DNA from: Acinetobacter sp. WC-141
GTDB taxonomy: Bacteria; Pseudomonadota; Gammaproteobacteria; Pseudomonadales; Moraxellaceae
Length of the DNA stretch: 64,000 nt
NCBI RefSeq assembly: GCF_000313935.1
Contig: NZ_AMSS01000011.1
Coordinates: 1-64,000, forward strand
Direction of reading: 5' to 3'
The first letter of the stretch is position 1; every line of letters starts with the position of its first letter. Under the pieces are notes generated by a model, which made no database searches, had not been told where the DNA came from, and saw only the letters and a program-made list of their open reading frames with translations. This document shows, piece by piece, positions 9,107 through 17,884 of the stretch. Made by a program: the position numbers and the translations under genes.

Positions 9107-9506
9107 GATGGATGTGTGTCCTTATATCCATAATCCGTGATTGTAACCTAATCCAGGTCGCTGTTTTCTTGTACGGCATTCAAGAGGTTGAGATTCAACC
9201 ACAAAAGATTTTTTTTGCTCTGTTATTTTTATATTGTACTTTTGTATCTTTGTGTAAGTTAAAATAAGTGGGTTTTTTAACAGAAAAATTATAATATTAA
9301 TCATTAGCTTATAATTTTTTAATATTTATTTTTTAAAGATTTTGTGGAAAATAAAAATATTTTTAAAAAAATAACTCTAAATTTAGTTACAACGTGCTTA
9401 AGTGAGAAAGTTTTATTGAGCAAAATTAGAACAATGTTAAAAAATTTTATCTAAAAAATAGTAATTTTTATTCAAATTAAATTTATTTAGCCCTTAAAAA
9501 TAGCAA
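9107..9506. other. AT-rich intergenic region upstream of putP
   Basis: About 400 bases without a credible gene; the one small open frame here has low-complexity content. It should hold the putP promoter and the 3' flank of the sirtuin gene. The only ordered element I see is the inverted repeat at 9186-9200. The remainder (9300-9500) is A/T homopolymer-rich and featureless to me. Confidence 0.6.
9186..9200. promoter_or_regulatory. inverted repeat, candidate operator upstream of putP
   Basis: GGTTGA-GAT-TCAACC is a perfect 6-3-6 inverted repeat 80 bases before the putP start. Position suits a regulator site, possibly for the Lrp-type protein encoded at 7094-7582, but no protein-site link can be shown here. 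Confidence 0.35.
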
Positions 9507-10205
9507 TTAATTAGTTAAATTTTCAAAAAGTTCATGCATTCCTTGAGTCGCTGACATCTTTAATAATTCGTATTGTTGAGGAACACGTCCATGATCTGCT
9601 TTGGGATCTATATAGTAAGCTTTACATTGAGCTGCAATTTCATGCACTAAACCCGCAACCGGATATACGCTTAATGTGGAGCCGATTACAATAAAAATAT
9701 CTGCACTTTGCACGACTCTAATTGCTTCTTCATAAGCAGGTACAGCTTCACCAAACCAAACAACATGTGGACGAAGGGGGTAACCATCTGGACACAGGTC
9801 ATGTTCTAAGTCTAATTTCCAACCGTTAATGTCATAAAACTGAGTTGTGAATTGTGCATTTGGGCCCGAACTTTTTGCTAAGCGAATGTTTCCATGCAAA
9901 TGTAAAACTTTGGTACTTCCGGCACGTTCATGTAAATCATCAATGTTTTGAGTAATAACTTGTACGTCAAAATAGTCTTGTAACTTTGCAATATATTGAT
10001 GAGCTGAATTAGGTTGAGACTCTAAAATATTTTTGCGTCGTTCATTGTAAAAGCGTTGAACTAGAGCAGGGTTCTTTTGCCATGCTTCAGGTGTGGCAAC
10101 TTGGTGGATGTCGTAATTTTCCCATAGACCATTACTGTCACGAAAAGTGCTAATTCCACTTTCGGCACTCATGCCAGCGCCAGAGAATACAACAAGTTTT
10201 GTCAT
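9507..10205 (-). CDS. NAD-dependent protein deacylase, sirtuin family (CobB-like)
   Basis: Sirtuins remove acyl groups from lysine using NAD. The 232-residue protein shows GAGMSAESGI (9-18) with FRD following, TQNIDDLH (85-92), and HLHG with the catalytic His104. The Rossmann-fold core and C-terminal VIGSTLSVYPV are complete. Odd: where the family carries the four-cysteine zinc module between HLHG and VVWFGE, only one cysteine (C138) is present, so the structural zinc is probably absent. This zinc-less form is known from some bacterial sirtuins. It stands alone, followed upstream by the gcvH terminator. Confidence 0.9.
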   Translation of the reverse strand: MTKLVVFSGAGMSAESGISTFRDSNGLWENYDIHQVATPEAWQKNPALVQRFYNERRKNILESQPNSAHQYIAKLQDYFDVQVITQNIDDLHERAGSTKVLHLHGNIRLAKSSGPNAQFTTQFYDINGWKLDLEHDLCPDGYPLRPHVVWFGEAVPAYEEAIRVVQSADIFIVIGSTLSVYPVAGLVHEIAAQCKAYYIDPKADHGRVPQQYELLKMSATQGMHELFENLTN

Positions 10206-10243
10206 CTAGGCCACCGATTCGTAAAACTGATTTTGGAGAGATA

Positions 10244-10279
10244 AATAAAAACCAGTTTAAGACTAAACTGGTTTTTATT
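10244..10279 (-). terminator. terminator of gcvH
   Basis: AACCAGTTTA (10250-10259) pairs with TAAACTGGTT (10264-10273) around AGAC, with A and T runs outside. It separates gcvH from the sirtuin gene; both are on the minus strand. Confidence 0.88.
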
Positions 10280-10304
10280 AAATATGAAAAGCTTTAGCTA
10301 TCTT

Positions 10305-10679
10305 TTATAAGCCAGCTTCATATTCTGCATTTGTTAAAAGTTTTTCAACATCTGCAATGTTGTCTGGTTTGATTTTATAAATCCAACCCTTACCATATGG
10401 ATCGTCATTTACAAAATCAGGATCATCTTCAAGATCAGTATTTACTTCTACTACAGTGCCTGAAACAGGAGCATGGATGTCAGAAGCAGTTTTTACTGAT
10501 TCAACTACACCAGCTTGTTCGCCAGCCGTAACTTGACTCCCAACTTCTGGAGTTTCAACGTAAACCAAATCGCCAAGTTCATCTTGTGCATGATCAGTAA
10601 TCCCTGTAATAACAAGATCACCCTCAATCTTTACCCACTCATGTGTACGTGCATACTTCAGTTCCGAAGGATGATTCAT
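10305..10679 (-). CDS. gcvH: Glycine cleavage system H protein
   Basis: GcvH is the lipoyl carrier of the glycine cleavage system, shuttling the aminomethyl group between the P, T and L proteins. The 124-residue protein has the lipoylation motif [12 protein letters not shown] with lysine 63 as attachment site, and the typical start [11 protein letters not shown] strong AAGGAGTT site precedes the ATG. Neither gcvP nor gcvT is adjacent, so the system is split on this chromosome. The gene follows an AraC-type regulator by 37 bases on the same strand and could be co-transcribed with it. Confidence 0.96.
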   Translation of the reverse strand: MNHPSELKYARTHEWVKIEGDLVITGITDHAQDELGDLVYVETPEVGSQVTAGEQAGVVESVKTASDIHAPVSGTVVEVNTDLEDDPDFVNDDPYGKGWIYKIKPDNIADVEKLLTNAEYEAGL

Positions 10680-10716
10680 GGTAACTCCTTAAGCTTGTGT
10701 CCAATAGTTTTAAAAA

Positions 10717-11742
10717 TTATAAGTATGGGTCTTTACGCCAGTTGCTTGGACTGCGGCCGCTCCAGCGTTTAAAAGCACGACTAAAGTTTGCAACGTCCGA
10801 ATAGCCAAGTTCATCAGCAATTTGTTCAAGACTATAATCTGTACGGGAAAGTAAAGATGTCGCATGACGATAACGCACTTCATCAACCAAAGTTGAAAAT
10901 GAAGTTCCTTCTGCTGCCAATTGACGTTTAAGTGTGCGATCTGACATATGTAGACATTCGGCTACATTTTCGATGCTTAAATAATGTTGTTCAGAATTAC
11001 TTAAAATATCACGAACACGCATTGCTAAACGACGGCGCTCACCTAAAGCAGATAGTTCAGCTTCACATTGGTTAATGGCAACTTGACTGGCGATTGGGTC
11101 TGAATTAATTAATTTAAGACCTAAATATTTTTTATCAAAACTAGAAATTAAATGCGGCTGATTAAAGCGAATTGTACTGCTTAGTTTATTTCTATATTTG
11201 TCAAAACCTTCTGGTTCCGGGAAATCTAAATCTACATCACCAGCTAAATCTTCGATACCTGTCATTGCTTTCGCCATGCTCATGATACCAATCGTTAAAC
11301 CTAAAACGATTTCCGTACGTAAAGGTTCAAGTTCAATATCACATTGTAACTGTAATGTGGCTTTTGGCCCGAACGTAGAAAAATATAATTGTAAAAAAGG
11401 TAAACGTAGCTGGATAAAACGAGCTGCAAGAGCAATTGCTTCTGTAATATCTTTGGCTGTCATAATGGCATAGCCAATGAAACCATGAATCGAAATACGC
11501 ATTTGAGTACCAAGATGGTAACCCAAAGTAGTTTCACCAGTTAATTTAAGCGCGTGTTTAACGAGCTCATTTGCTACAGGTGTAGAAATACGATAGTCAG
11601 GGTCAGCCAGTTGCTCGCTGGTAAGATGAAATGGAGCAAATAACGTTTCGTCGTTGTATCCCCAACGTGAAACGACATCTAATAGCAATAAGCCATAGAC
11701 ACCCGGAATACCCTGATCTTGACGAGCTGAGGTAATTTTCAT
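10717..11742 (-). CDS. AraC family transcriptional regulator
   Basis: A 341-residue regulator with an N-terminal ligand-sensing domain of the Arabinose_bd type (DVVSRWGYNDETLFAPFHLT onward) and a C-terminal AraC double helix-turn-helix: LSIENVAECLHMSDRTLKR followed by EQIADELGYSDVANFSRAF and the RWSGRSPSNWR ending. This architecture is that of OruR/ArgR-like regulators of amino-acid or lipid metabolism. Its target is unknown. It is immediately upstream of gcvH and downstream of the MaoC/ABC pair, so gcvH or its own promoter are possible targets. Confidence 0.9.
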   Translation of the reverse strand: MKITSARQDQGIPGVYGLLLLDVVSRWGYNDETLFAPFHLTSEQLADPDYRISTPVANELVKHALKLTGETTLGYHLGTQMRISIHGFIGYAIMTAKDITEAIALAARFIQLRLPFLQLYFSTFGPKATLQLQCDIELEPLRTEIVLGLTIGIMSMAKAMTGIEDLAGDVDLDFPEPEGFDKYRNKLSSTIRFNQPHLISSFDKKYLGLKLINSDPIASQVAINQCEAELSALGERRRLAMRVRDILSNSEQHYLSIENVAECLHMSDRTLKRQLAAEGTSFSTLVDEVRYRHATSLLSRTDYSLEQIADELGYSDVANFSRAFKRWSGRSPSNWRKDPYL

Positions 11743-11849
11743 ATGCGTTCCATTGCTCTCATCAATTTTTCACATGCATTTCTTACACATCTTGTCATGA
11801 AATATAAACTGAGTTTATAAAAACTGTTAGACAATCATATCAACCATTT

Positions 11850-12290
11850 TTAAACATTTTTTTTAAAGACAACAATTTTTGTTGTTGAAATAAGTAAAAC
11901 ATCACCATATTGATTTAAGGCTTGCGTAACGTAACTTACAATACCACGATCTAATTTTGTTTTGGATGGGGTGATAGCCGAAATTTCAGCTTCAACATGA
12001 ATTCTATCACCAGGCCGAGTGGGGCGTGGCCACCGTAAACTAGATTCTGAACCTATTAGACCGCCATGAATTGGCATGCATTCTGTCCATAAACGCATCG
12101 TGATGGCTGACGTATGCCAACCACTGGCAGCAATCCCCTGAAAAATAGGATCATGCTTAGCTTGCTCTTCATCTGTGTGAAATGTTTGAGGATCATAGGA
12201 ATTTGCAAATTTTTTGATTTCATCTAAGGTGATTTCATATTCACGGCTAATGAAACGATCACCAATTTTCAAATCTTCTAAATAAAGCAT
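11850..12290 (-). CDS. MaoC family (R)-specific dehydratase
   Basis: A 146-residue single hot-dog-fold protein of the MaoC family, which hydrates or dehydrates enoyl-CoA thioesters. The catalytic region DPQTFHTDEEQA carries the Asp/His pair, and the segment IFQGIAASGWHTSAITMR is the usual family block. Its start codon overlaps the stop of the upstream ABC transporter gene by one base, so the two are translationally coupled. Its natural substrate cannot be told from sequence. Confidence 0.9.
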   Translation of the reverse strand: MLYLEDLKIGDRFISREYEITLDEIKKFANSYDPQTFHTDEEQAKHDPIFQGIAASGWHTSAITMRLWTECMPIHGGLIGSESSLRWPRPTRPGDRIHVEAEISAITPSKTKLDRGIVSYVTQALNQYGDVLLISTTKIVVFKKNV

Positions 12291-14137
12291 TAATCTTGAC
12301 CCTGTAAAACTTTTTGTTCAAACAAGAAACCACCTGTTTGACGTTTCCATAATTGTGCATATATTCCATTTTGAGCAATTAACTCTTCATGTGTACCTTG
12401 CTCAGCAATTCGACCTTCATCAAGAACAATTAAACGGTCCATTTGTGCAATAGTAGATAATCGATGGGCAATTGCAATAACCGTTTTATCAACCATAAGG
12501 TCATTTAAACTGGATTGAATCGCTGCTTCAACTTCTGAATCTAGTGCACTGGTCGCTTCATCTAAAATAAGAATAGGGGCATCTTTTAAGAATACGCGTG
12601 CAATAGCAATACGCTGTCTTTGACCACCAGAAAGTTTTACACCACGTTCACCTACTTGAGCGTCATAACCATTACGACCTTTTAAATCAACCAATTGTGG
12701 TATAAATTCGGCTGCTTTTGCTTTATTTACAGCATTTTCCATGTCGGCATCAGATGCATCTGGGCGTCCATATTTAATATTTTCGGCTACTGAACGATGT
12801 AATAAAGAAGTGTCTTGTGTAACCAAAGCAATGTTTGCTCTTAGACTATCTTGGGTCACATTTTCAATATTTTGTCCATCAATTAAAATTGCACCGTCTT
12901 TAAGATGATAAAAATGTAAAAGTAACTGAATAAGGGTGGATTTTCCTGCTCCAGAGCGTCCCACAATTCCTATCTTTTCACCTGCTTTAATATGCAAGTT
13001 GAAGTGATCAATCACATTTTTATTGTTATAAGCAAAACTTACATCTTTAAATACAATCTCGCCTTGGGGAACTTCAAGAGTTTTTGCATCTGATTTGTCT
13101 TGAATATTGATTTTTTTACCTAGTGTTTGCATACCATCTTGAATGGTTCCGACATTTTCAAATAATGCGGACATATGCCACATCATGAATTCAGCCATAC
13201 TATTGAGCTTTAAAATCATAGCAGTAGTCGCTGCAATTACACCTAATGCTGCTAAACCTTGAGTCCATAGCCAAACTGAAGTGCCAATAACACCAATAAA
13301 TAAAACGGCGGATAGCATGTTGATACTTATTTCAAAAAGAGTGCCTAAACGCATCTGAGCATAGACTGTTGTCATAAACTCTTTCATTGACGCTTTTGCA
13401 TATTGACTCTCACGTCCCGCGTGAGCAAACAATTTAACAGTTTGAATATTGGTATAAGCATCGGTAATGCGGCCAGTCATAACTGCTCTGGCATCGGCTT
13501 GTTGCTGTGAAACTTTACTTAAACGCGGAATAAAGAACCAAGCACTTAATAGAAATAAAGTTAGCCAAACTAAAAGTGGTATTAGCAGAATGGGTGAAAT
13601 AGCCCCAAGAACAATGCTAATGGTAATAAAGTAAATAGTGACATACGCCAACATGTCGCCCAAAATAATCCAGAACTCACGGATTGCCAGCGCAGTTTGC
13701 ATAACTTTTGCAGAAAGTCTTCCTGCAAAGTCATTATGGAAAAAATCTAAGCTTTGTTTTAATAAAAGATTATGAAAACGCCAACGCAAACGCATTGGAA
13801 AAGTACTATATAAAATCTGGTGTTTAACAATAGATTGAATATTTACGAAAAAGATATTGGCAAATAAAACACCAATTAAAATCAGTAGATCAGTTGCATG
13901 TTGACTGAAAAAAGTTGCAGGATGACTTTTGCTTAACCAATCTACGAGTTGTCCAATCTTTGAAAAAAGTAAGGCCTCAAAGCTTGCAGCACCAGCTGTA
14001 AAAAGAATAAGTAAGAATAAATAAGGGCGTAAGCCTTCCGTCGCTTGCCAGACAAATGCAAAAAAACGAGTTGGTAAAGGTTCATCCAGACCTTTTGTTG
14101 GGTAGGGATCTACAAGTTTTTCAAACCACTTCAGCAT
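12290..14137 (-). CDS. ABC exporter, fused permease and ATPase (MsbA/MDR type)
   Basis: A 615-residue half-transporter: an N-terminal six-helix membrane domain (about residues 40-320) and a C-terminal ATPase with Walker A GRSGAGKSTLI, signature LSGGQRQRIAI and Walker B ILILDEATSALD. It would dimerise and export a hydrophobic substrate or drug. It is distinct from the msbA at 33311 in this window. It is coupled by a one-base overlap to the MaoC dehydratase downstream, an unusual pairing that hints at export of a lipid-like compound; that link is inference. Confidence 0.93.
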   Translation of the reverse strand: MLKWFEKLVDPYPTKGLDEPLPTRFFAFVWQATEGLRPYLFLLILFTAGAASFEALLFSKIGQLVDWLSKSHPATFFSQHATDLLILIGVLFANIFFVNIQSIVKHQILYSTFPMRLRWRFHNLLLKQSLDFFHNDFAGRLSAKVMQTALAIREFWIILGDMLAYVTIYFITISIVLGAISPILLIPLLVWLTLFLLSAWFFIPRLSKVSQQQADARAVMTGRITDAYTNIQTVKLFAHAGRESQYAKASMKEFMTTVYAQMRLGTLFEISINMLSAVLFIGVIGTSVWLWTQGLAALGVIAATTAMILKLNSMAEFMMWHMSALFENVGTIQDGMQTLGKKINIQDKSDAKTLEVPQGEIVFKDVSFAYNNKNVIDHFNLHIKAGEKIGIVGRSGAGKSTLIQLLLHFYHLKDGAILIDGQNIENVTQDSLRANIALVTQDTSLLHRSVAENIKYGRPDASDADMENAVNKAKAAEFIPQLVDLKGRNGYDAQVGERGVKLSGGQRQRIAIARVFLKDAPILILDEATSALDSEVEAAIQSSLNDLMVDKTVIAIAHRLSTIAQMDRLIVLDEGRIAEQGTHEELIAQNGIYAQLWKRQTGGFLFEQKVLQGQD

Positions 14138-14272
14138 GAATTACTACCTTTAAGACAAAAGCCACTTAATTAAGTCTTTGCAATTAATTTTACAAAAGAG
14201 TCAGCTAGATCAATATCGATTAGGTTTTTCGATCTTTTGAGTATGAAAAATACACAGAACTGATTGTGTTGT

Positions 14273-14296
14273 ACGTCACTCATTAGTACATGACGT
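14273..14296. promoter_or_regulatory. inverted repeat, candidate operator of the ABC exporter
   Basis: ACGTCA (14273-14278) is repeated inverted as TGACGT (14291-14296), and GTAC (14271-14274, 14286-14289) recurs inside. It lies about 135 bases before the exporter start. The regulator is unknown. Confidence 0.35.
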
Positions 14297-14463
14297 GAAA
14301 TTTGGATACCTGAAGAAAACTTCAAGAATGTCGCGAGGACTTAAAAAATTATGATTTATTATATCGGGATTAATAGATAAAGTGGTGAAGGAATTTATTC
14401 TTTAAGTATTTTTTCTTAGTATTTTGAACATTTGTTAAATTAATACGTTTTAACCCAAATCGA

Positions 14464-14497
14464 AAAAGGCCCTTAGATTTGTATCATAAAGGCCCTT
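14464..14497 (-). terminator. terminator of the DUF2058 gene
   Basis: Two copies of AAGGGCCTT (minus strand) pair with each other with a single G-G mismatch and are followed by a T run. The hairpin begins seven bases past the stop. Confidence 0.7.
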
Positions 14498-14504
14498 GTA
14501 TGTA

Positions 14505-15041
14505 TTACCACATTAAATCATCAGGAATAACATACGCTGCATAAGGATCTTCTTCATCTGTAGTCTGTTCATTGGACTCAGCATTATTCAATAAAATAAA
14601 ACCTTTCATCTTCTGATCAATTTTTTCAGCTAATGCTTTAGGCAAGTATGCATATTGATTTTGATCTTTAGCAATCAGCAAACTGCCTGATACAAGAGCA
14701 TTATATATTTGCTGAGAAATATATACCTTCTTGATCTTACCCTTATCAATAAATTGATAAACACTATCACCATCAGTATTTGAAATTTTATGATGTTTAA
14801 TCATTTGAATGATTGATGCTTTGAGGGCTTTTTCCTCAAGTTGTTGCTGTTTTTCTAAGTTTAAAGCTTGATCTTTCGCTAACTTTTCTTGTTGGGCTTT
14901 TTCAATATTCGCTTTGATTTCAGGCTCATCGCTTTGACCAATACGTTGTTCGTGATGAGCTTGTTTTGTTAGTTTTTTTGCTTTTTTATTATCTACTAAC
15001 CCAGCTTTGAGTAGCTGTGCTTGTAAGGCATTTTTAACCAT
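14505..15041 (-). CDS. DUF2058 family protein (YaiL-like)
   Basis: A 178-residue soluble protein of the DUF2058 family. The N-terminus MVKNALQAQLLKAGLVDNKK is the family hallmark; a long basic, Gln/Lys/Glu-rich helix predicted as coiled coil follows (about residues 40-75). The C-terminal globular part contains YQFIDKGKIKKVYIS. Family members are described as nucleoprotein or polynucleotide-associated, but no mechanism is established. It lies four bases after the DUF1275 gene and is probably its operon partner. The tail is acidic (TTDEEDPYAAYV). Confidence 0.88.
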   Translation of the reverse strand: MVKNALQAQLLKAGLVDNKKAKKLTKQAHHEQRIGQSDEPEIKANIEKAQQEKLAKDQALNLEKQQQLEEKALKASIIQMIKHHKISNTDGDSVYQFIDKGKIKKVYISQQIYNALVSGSLLIAKDQNQYAYLPKALAEKIDQKMKGFILLNNAESNEQTTDEEDPYAAYVIPDDLMW

Positions 15042-15044
15042 GAC

Positions 15045-15725
15045 TTAATCCTTATGTGAAGTTGAAGGGCTATAGAAGTAAACTACCCAGTAAGAAATAC
15101 TTAAGACTAAGCTTAAAGTTGCTGGCAATAAAAATGATTGTAACTTTAAATGTGGATGTACTAGTGCTGCAAGAATTCCACCAAGCAGAAAACCCGTAAA
15201 AATAAGTAAGTGTAAAACTATACGTCGGTTTTCTATAGGTAAGCCTCTGGCTTTATATCCAAGTGCTAAACCAATATCTGTTAAAACACCAGATAGGTGG
15301 GTAGTTCGAATAATGGTTCCTTTATAATGGCTAACCATTGCATTTTGTAGGCCCATCGCTGTACAAGCCCATAATAATCCATAGCGTGGAAAATAAGGAA
15401 GTAATAGCCAACAAAGAAAAATGAATAAGGCAACAAGACTCAAAGGTAAGCCATAACGACGACCTAGTCGAAAATGGCTGCTGCCTAAAATAAAACCACT
15501 ATAAAATGAACCGCAAACATAACAAATAATCACCAGAAACAAGAAAATGATATGCTCTGGTTGCCACTCTACCAAACTCATAGCTAACATACTAACGTTG
15601 CCAGTCATATGTGAAATAGATTGATGTAAAAGGGTAATGAGTCCTAAAACATTAATCATTCCGGCATTGAATGCCAGTAAAAAGGCTCCAAGCTGGAACC
15701 AGTTTGGTAGACGTTGAAATGGCAT
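15045..15725 (-). CDS. DUF1275 (YoaK-like) inner-membrane protein
   Basis: A 226-residue polytopic membrane protein with about six hydrophobic helices. The family block AFNAGMINVLGL near the N-terminus, then HMTGNVSML and a central GLQNAMVSHYKGTIIRTTHLSG, identify DUF1275. Function is not known; members are proposed to be small transporters. It is packed between sstT (five bases) and the DUF2058 gene (three bases), so sstT-DUF1275-DUF2058 is probably one transcript ending at the terminator at 14464-14497. Confidence 0.88.
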   Translation of the reverse strand: MPFQRLPNWFQLGAFLLAFNAGMINVLGLITLLHQSISHMTGNVSMLAMSLVEWQPEHIIFLFLVIICYVCGSFYSGFILGSSHFRLGRRYGLPLSLVALFIFLCWLLLPYFPRYGLLWACTAMGLQNAMVSHYKGTIIRTTHLSGVLTDIGLALGYKARGLPIENRRIVLHLLIFTGFLLGGILAALVHPHLKLQSFLLPATLSLVLSISYWVVYFYSPSTSHKD

Positions 15726-15730
15726 TTCGT

Positions 15731-16933
15731 TTATGAAGCTTGTTTGGAACGAATATCTACAGCTGCGGTAAATAAAACATCCGTAGACGAGTTAAGCGCT
15801 GTTTCTGTAGAGTCTTGCAATACACTAATAATCATACCAATAGCTACAACTTGCATAGCAATTTCGGTTGAAATACCAAATAAACTACAAGCAACAGGAA
15901 TCAGAAGCAAAGAGCCGCCAGCTACACCAGAAGCACCACATGCTGAAACTGTAGCAACAACTGATAAGATGAGCATTGTTGCAAAATCAACATGAATTCC
16001 AAGTGTATGAACAGTTGCTAGAGTAAGAACAGTAATTGTAACTGCTGCACCCGCCATATTTACTGTTGCACCTAATGGAATAGACACGCTTGCTGTAGAT
16101 GGATTAACACCTAAGCGCTCTGCCAAATCTAAGTTAACTGGGATATTGGCTGCTGAGCTTCTTGTGAAGAAGGCAGTAATCCCACTTTCTTTAAGGCATT
16201 TAAATACGAGAGGGTATGGGTTACCACGTATAGTAAGTGCCACAAGAATTGGATTGATAACTAAAGCGACAAAGAACATCGTACCTAACAGTACTACTAA
16301 TAATTGCGCATAGCTTTCAAGTGTTGCGAGACCAGCATCTGCAAAAGTCACTGCAACTAAACCGAAAATACCCACCGGTGCAAAAGCAATTACTTTGTGA
16401 ATAATAGCGCTTACAGCATGTGCAACATCCTGCATGACTTGTTTAGTGGTGTCTGAGCTATGACGCATGGCTAAACCAAGGCCAATTGCCCAAGCTAAAA
16501 TACCAATAAAGTTAGCCTCACTAATGGCTTGAACAGGGTTGGCAATAAAGCTTAAAAGCAAATTTTTCAAAATGTCAGCTAAACTTCCTGGAGCTTGCAA
16601 ATCATTATGAGAAACTGTGTTGAGGAACAAAGTGCTAGGAAAAGAAAGGCTGACGATCACAGCTGTGAAAGCAGCAAGCAACATGCCGACCACATATAAA
16701 ATCATGATTGGACGTAAATTTGCACTATGGCCCACCTGAAAGTTGGCAATAGAGGAAAGTACCAATACAAAAACTAAAATAGGGGCAACCGATTTTAAGG
16801 CTTTAATGAAAAGCTCACCAAATAAACTTAAATATGGCGTAATGTCTGGAAATAGTAATGCAACGCCAATACCTAAAATAATGGCGATAATAATCTTGGC
16901 TACCAAGCTTAATCGAGAAAGGAATTCAAGCAT
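15731..16933 (-). CDS. sstT: Serine/threonine:sodium symporter SstT
   Basis: SstT imports serine and threonine with Na+. The 400-residue protein belongs to the dicarboxylate/amino acid:cation symporter (DAACS) family, shown by the re-entrant-loop segment [20 protein letters not shown] and by the conserved helix region [16 protein letters not shown]. Eight or so membrane helices with two hairpin loops are expected and the hydrophobic pattern agrees. It heads the sstT-DUF1275-DUF2058 run; the promoter must lie in the region 16934-17344. Confidence 0.95.
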   Translation of the reverse strand: MLEFLSRLSLVAKIIIAIILGIGVALLFPDITPYLSLFGELFIKALKSVAPILVFVLVLSSIANFQVGHSANLRPIMILYVVGMLLAAFTAVIVSLSFPSTLFLNTVSHNDLQAPGSLADILKNLLLSFIANPVQAISEANFIGILAWAIGLGLAMRHSSDTTKQVMQDVAHAVSAIIHKVIAFAPVGIFGLVAVTFADAGLATLESYAQLLVVLLGTMFFVALVINPILVALTIRGNPYPLVFKCLKESGITAFFTRSSAANIPVNLDLAERLGVNPSTASVSIPLGATVNMAGAAVTITVLTLATVHTLGIHVDFATMLILSVVATVSACGASGVAGGSLLLIPVACSLFGISTEIAMQVVAIGMIISVLQDSTETALNSSTDVLFTAAVDIRSKQAS

Positions 16934-17344
16934 ATAAAGACCTTATTAACCTATTCATGGCTAAAGGTTGAACAAGCGGAGTATTTTATACTTAAGTTAT
17001 GGGAATCTTAAGCTTTTTTATACTGTCTAGAGGCTTTTATGATAGGTGGTAAGATTAAACCATTGTTTTAGTTCTGGTTAATTTTAAATTTTAATATTTT
17101 TTAAAGGAGGCTTTGCTTGTTAATTGTTCGTGAAGAAAATGAATTATTTCAAAAAACGGTGAATACACTGAATGAACGTAAGAGAAATGAGTTAATAACA
17201 GATTAAATGGGATCGGTGAAACTGGGGAAAAGCTACGCGAATTTTCAAAACTTCGTGCTTGGACTAGACTCTAAGCTTTCAAGCTGAAAAATCGCATATT
17301 TCAGGAAATTACTAATATTATTATAAATTTATAATTCAAAGATA
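16934..17344. other. intergenic region between sstT and the ArsR gene
   Basis: About 410 bases. The left part should hold the sstT promoter. The middle carries a plus-strand AAAGGAGG site and a short broken open frame (see the entry at 17117). The rest is AT-rich with no recognisable feature. Confidence 0.5.
17117..17278 (+). pseudogene. possible broken small gene
   Basis: A very strong ribosome-binding site, AAAGGAGG (17103-17110), stands seven bases ahead of a TTG at 17117 that opens 29 codons (LLIVREENELFQKTVNTLNE) to a TAA at 17204-17206. Just past it another frame continues with protein-like sequence, NRLNGIGETGEKLREFSKL, to a stop near 17275. One lost base would join the two into a protein of about 53 residues. 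I read this as a frameshifted remnant of a small gene. I do not recognise the family, and chance cannot be excluded. Confidence 0.3.
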
Positions 17345-17656
17345 TTATTTACTTGCACAGTACAGTTGGTGAAGTGTATTTAAAATTGAATGCATATTGT
17401 CATCCTTAATAGAATAAAAAATTTGCTTACCATCACGACGAGTTGATACAACATCACTTTTACGTAACATCATAAGCTGTTGTGAAAGTGTGGGCTGTGT
17501 AATTTGGGTTTTCTCTTCAATTTGTGAGACATTTAGCTCCTCGTAAGCTAAGTGACATAAAATTAATAAACGATCTGTATTAGCCAAAGATTTTAGAATT
17601 CCAACGACTGAATCAGCCGCATTTTTCATTTCTTCAATTTGGAGTCCATCTTTCAT
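17345..17656 (-). CDS. ArsR family repressor, BigR/SqrR-like
   Basis: A 103-residue winged-helix repressor of the ArsR/SmtB family. Recognition helix region: ITQPTLSQQLMMLRKSDVV; wing: TRRDGKQIFYSI. It carries just two cysteines, C34 (LILCHLA) and C100 (LYCASK), 66 residues apart. That is the spacing of the dithiol pair in the persulfide sensors SqrR and BigR, and no metal-binding CxC motif is present. A role sensing reactive sulfur is therefore likely. No sulfur-metabolism gene is next to it in this window, so its regulon must be elsewhere or lost. A CTATAT-CA-ATATAG palindrome lies in front of the start codon. Confidence 0.85.
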   Translation of the reverse strand: MKDGLQIEEMKNAADSVVGILKSLANTDRLLILCHLAYEELNVSQIEEKTQITQPTLSQQLMMLRKSDVVSTRRDGKQIFYSIKDDNMHSILNTLHQLYCASK

Positions 17657-17665
17657 ACTTTATAC

Positions 17666-17679
17666 CTATATCAATATAG
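17666..17679. promoter_or_regulatory. palindromic operator candidate before the ArsR gene
   Basis: CTATAT-CA-ATATAG is a perfect 6-2-6 inverted repeat nine bases upstream of the ArsR start codon, with TATACT (minus strand) a little further up as a possible -10 element. AT-rich dyads of this kind are typical ArsR/BigR operators, so autoregulation is likely. Confidence 0.5.
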
Positions 17680-17884
17680 CGGGCATAGTATAGATTGATC
17701 TTGCGGAAATGAATGTAGCAAAACTAATCAATCCAATTGTTTTTGTTGAAAAGCAATATAAGGGGAATTGATAAATAAGTAGTATTTTTAATTAAAAACA
17801 GTTGTTTGTATTTCTTTTGTGTCTAAAGTGTTGCATTGTGTTATAAGTTTAATTGTTAAGTATAAGTGAATTGAAGTCAACATA

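Larger units (their letters stand above)
14138..14504. other. intergenic region upstream of the ABC exporter
   Basis: About 370 AT-rich bases with no credible gene. It contains an inverted repeat (14273-14296), presumably part of the exporter's control region, and at its right end the terminator of the DUF2058 gene. Confidence 0.55.

Noticed and set aside
9122..9304. 60-codon minus-strand frame upstream of putP
   Set aside because: Low-complexity AT-driven composition, no ribosome-binding site, overlaps the promoter region.
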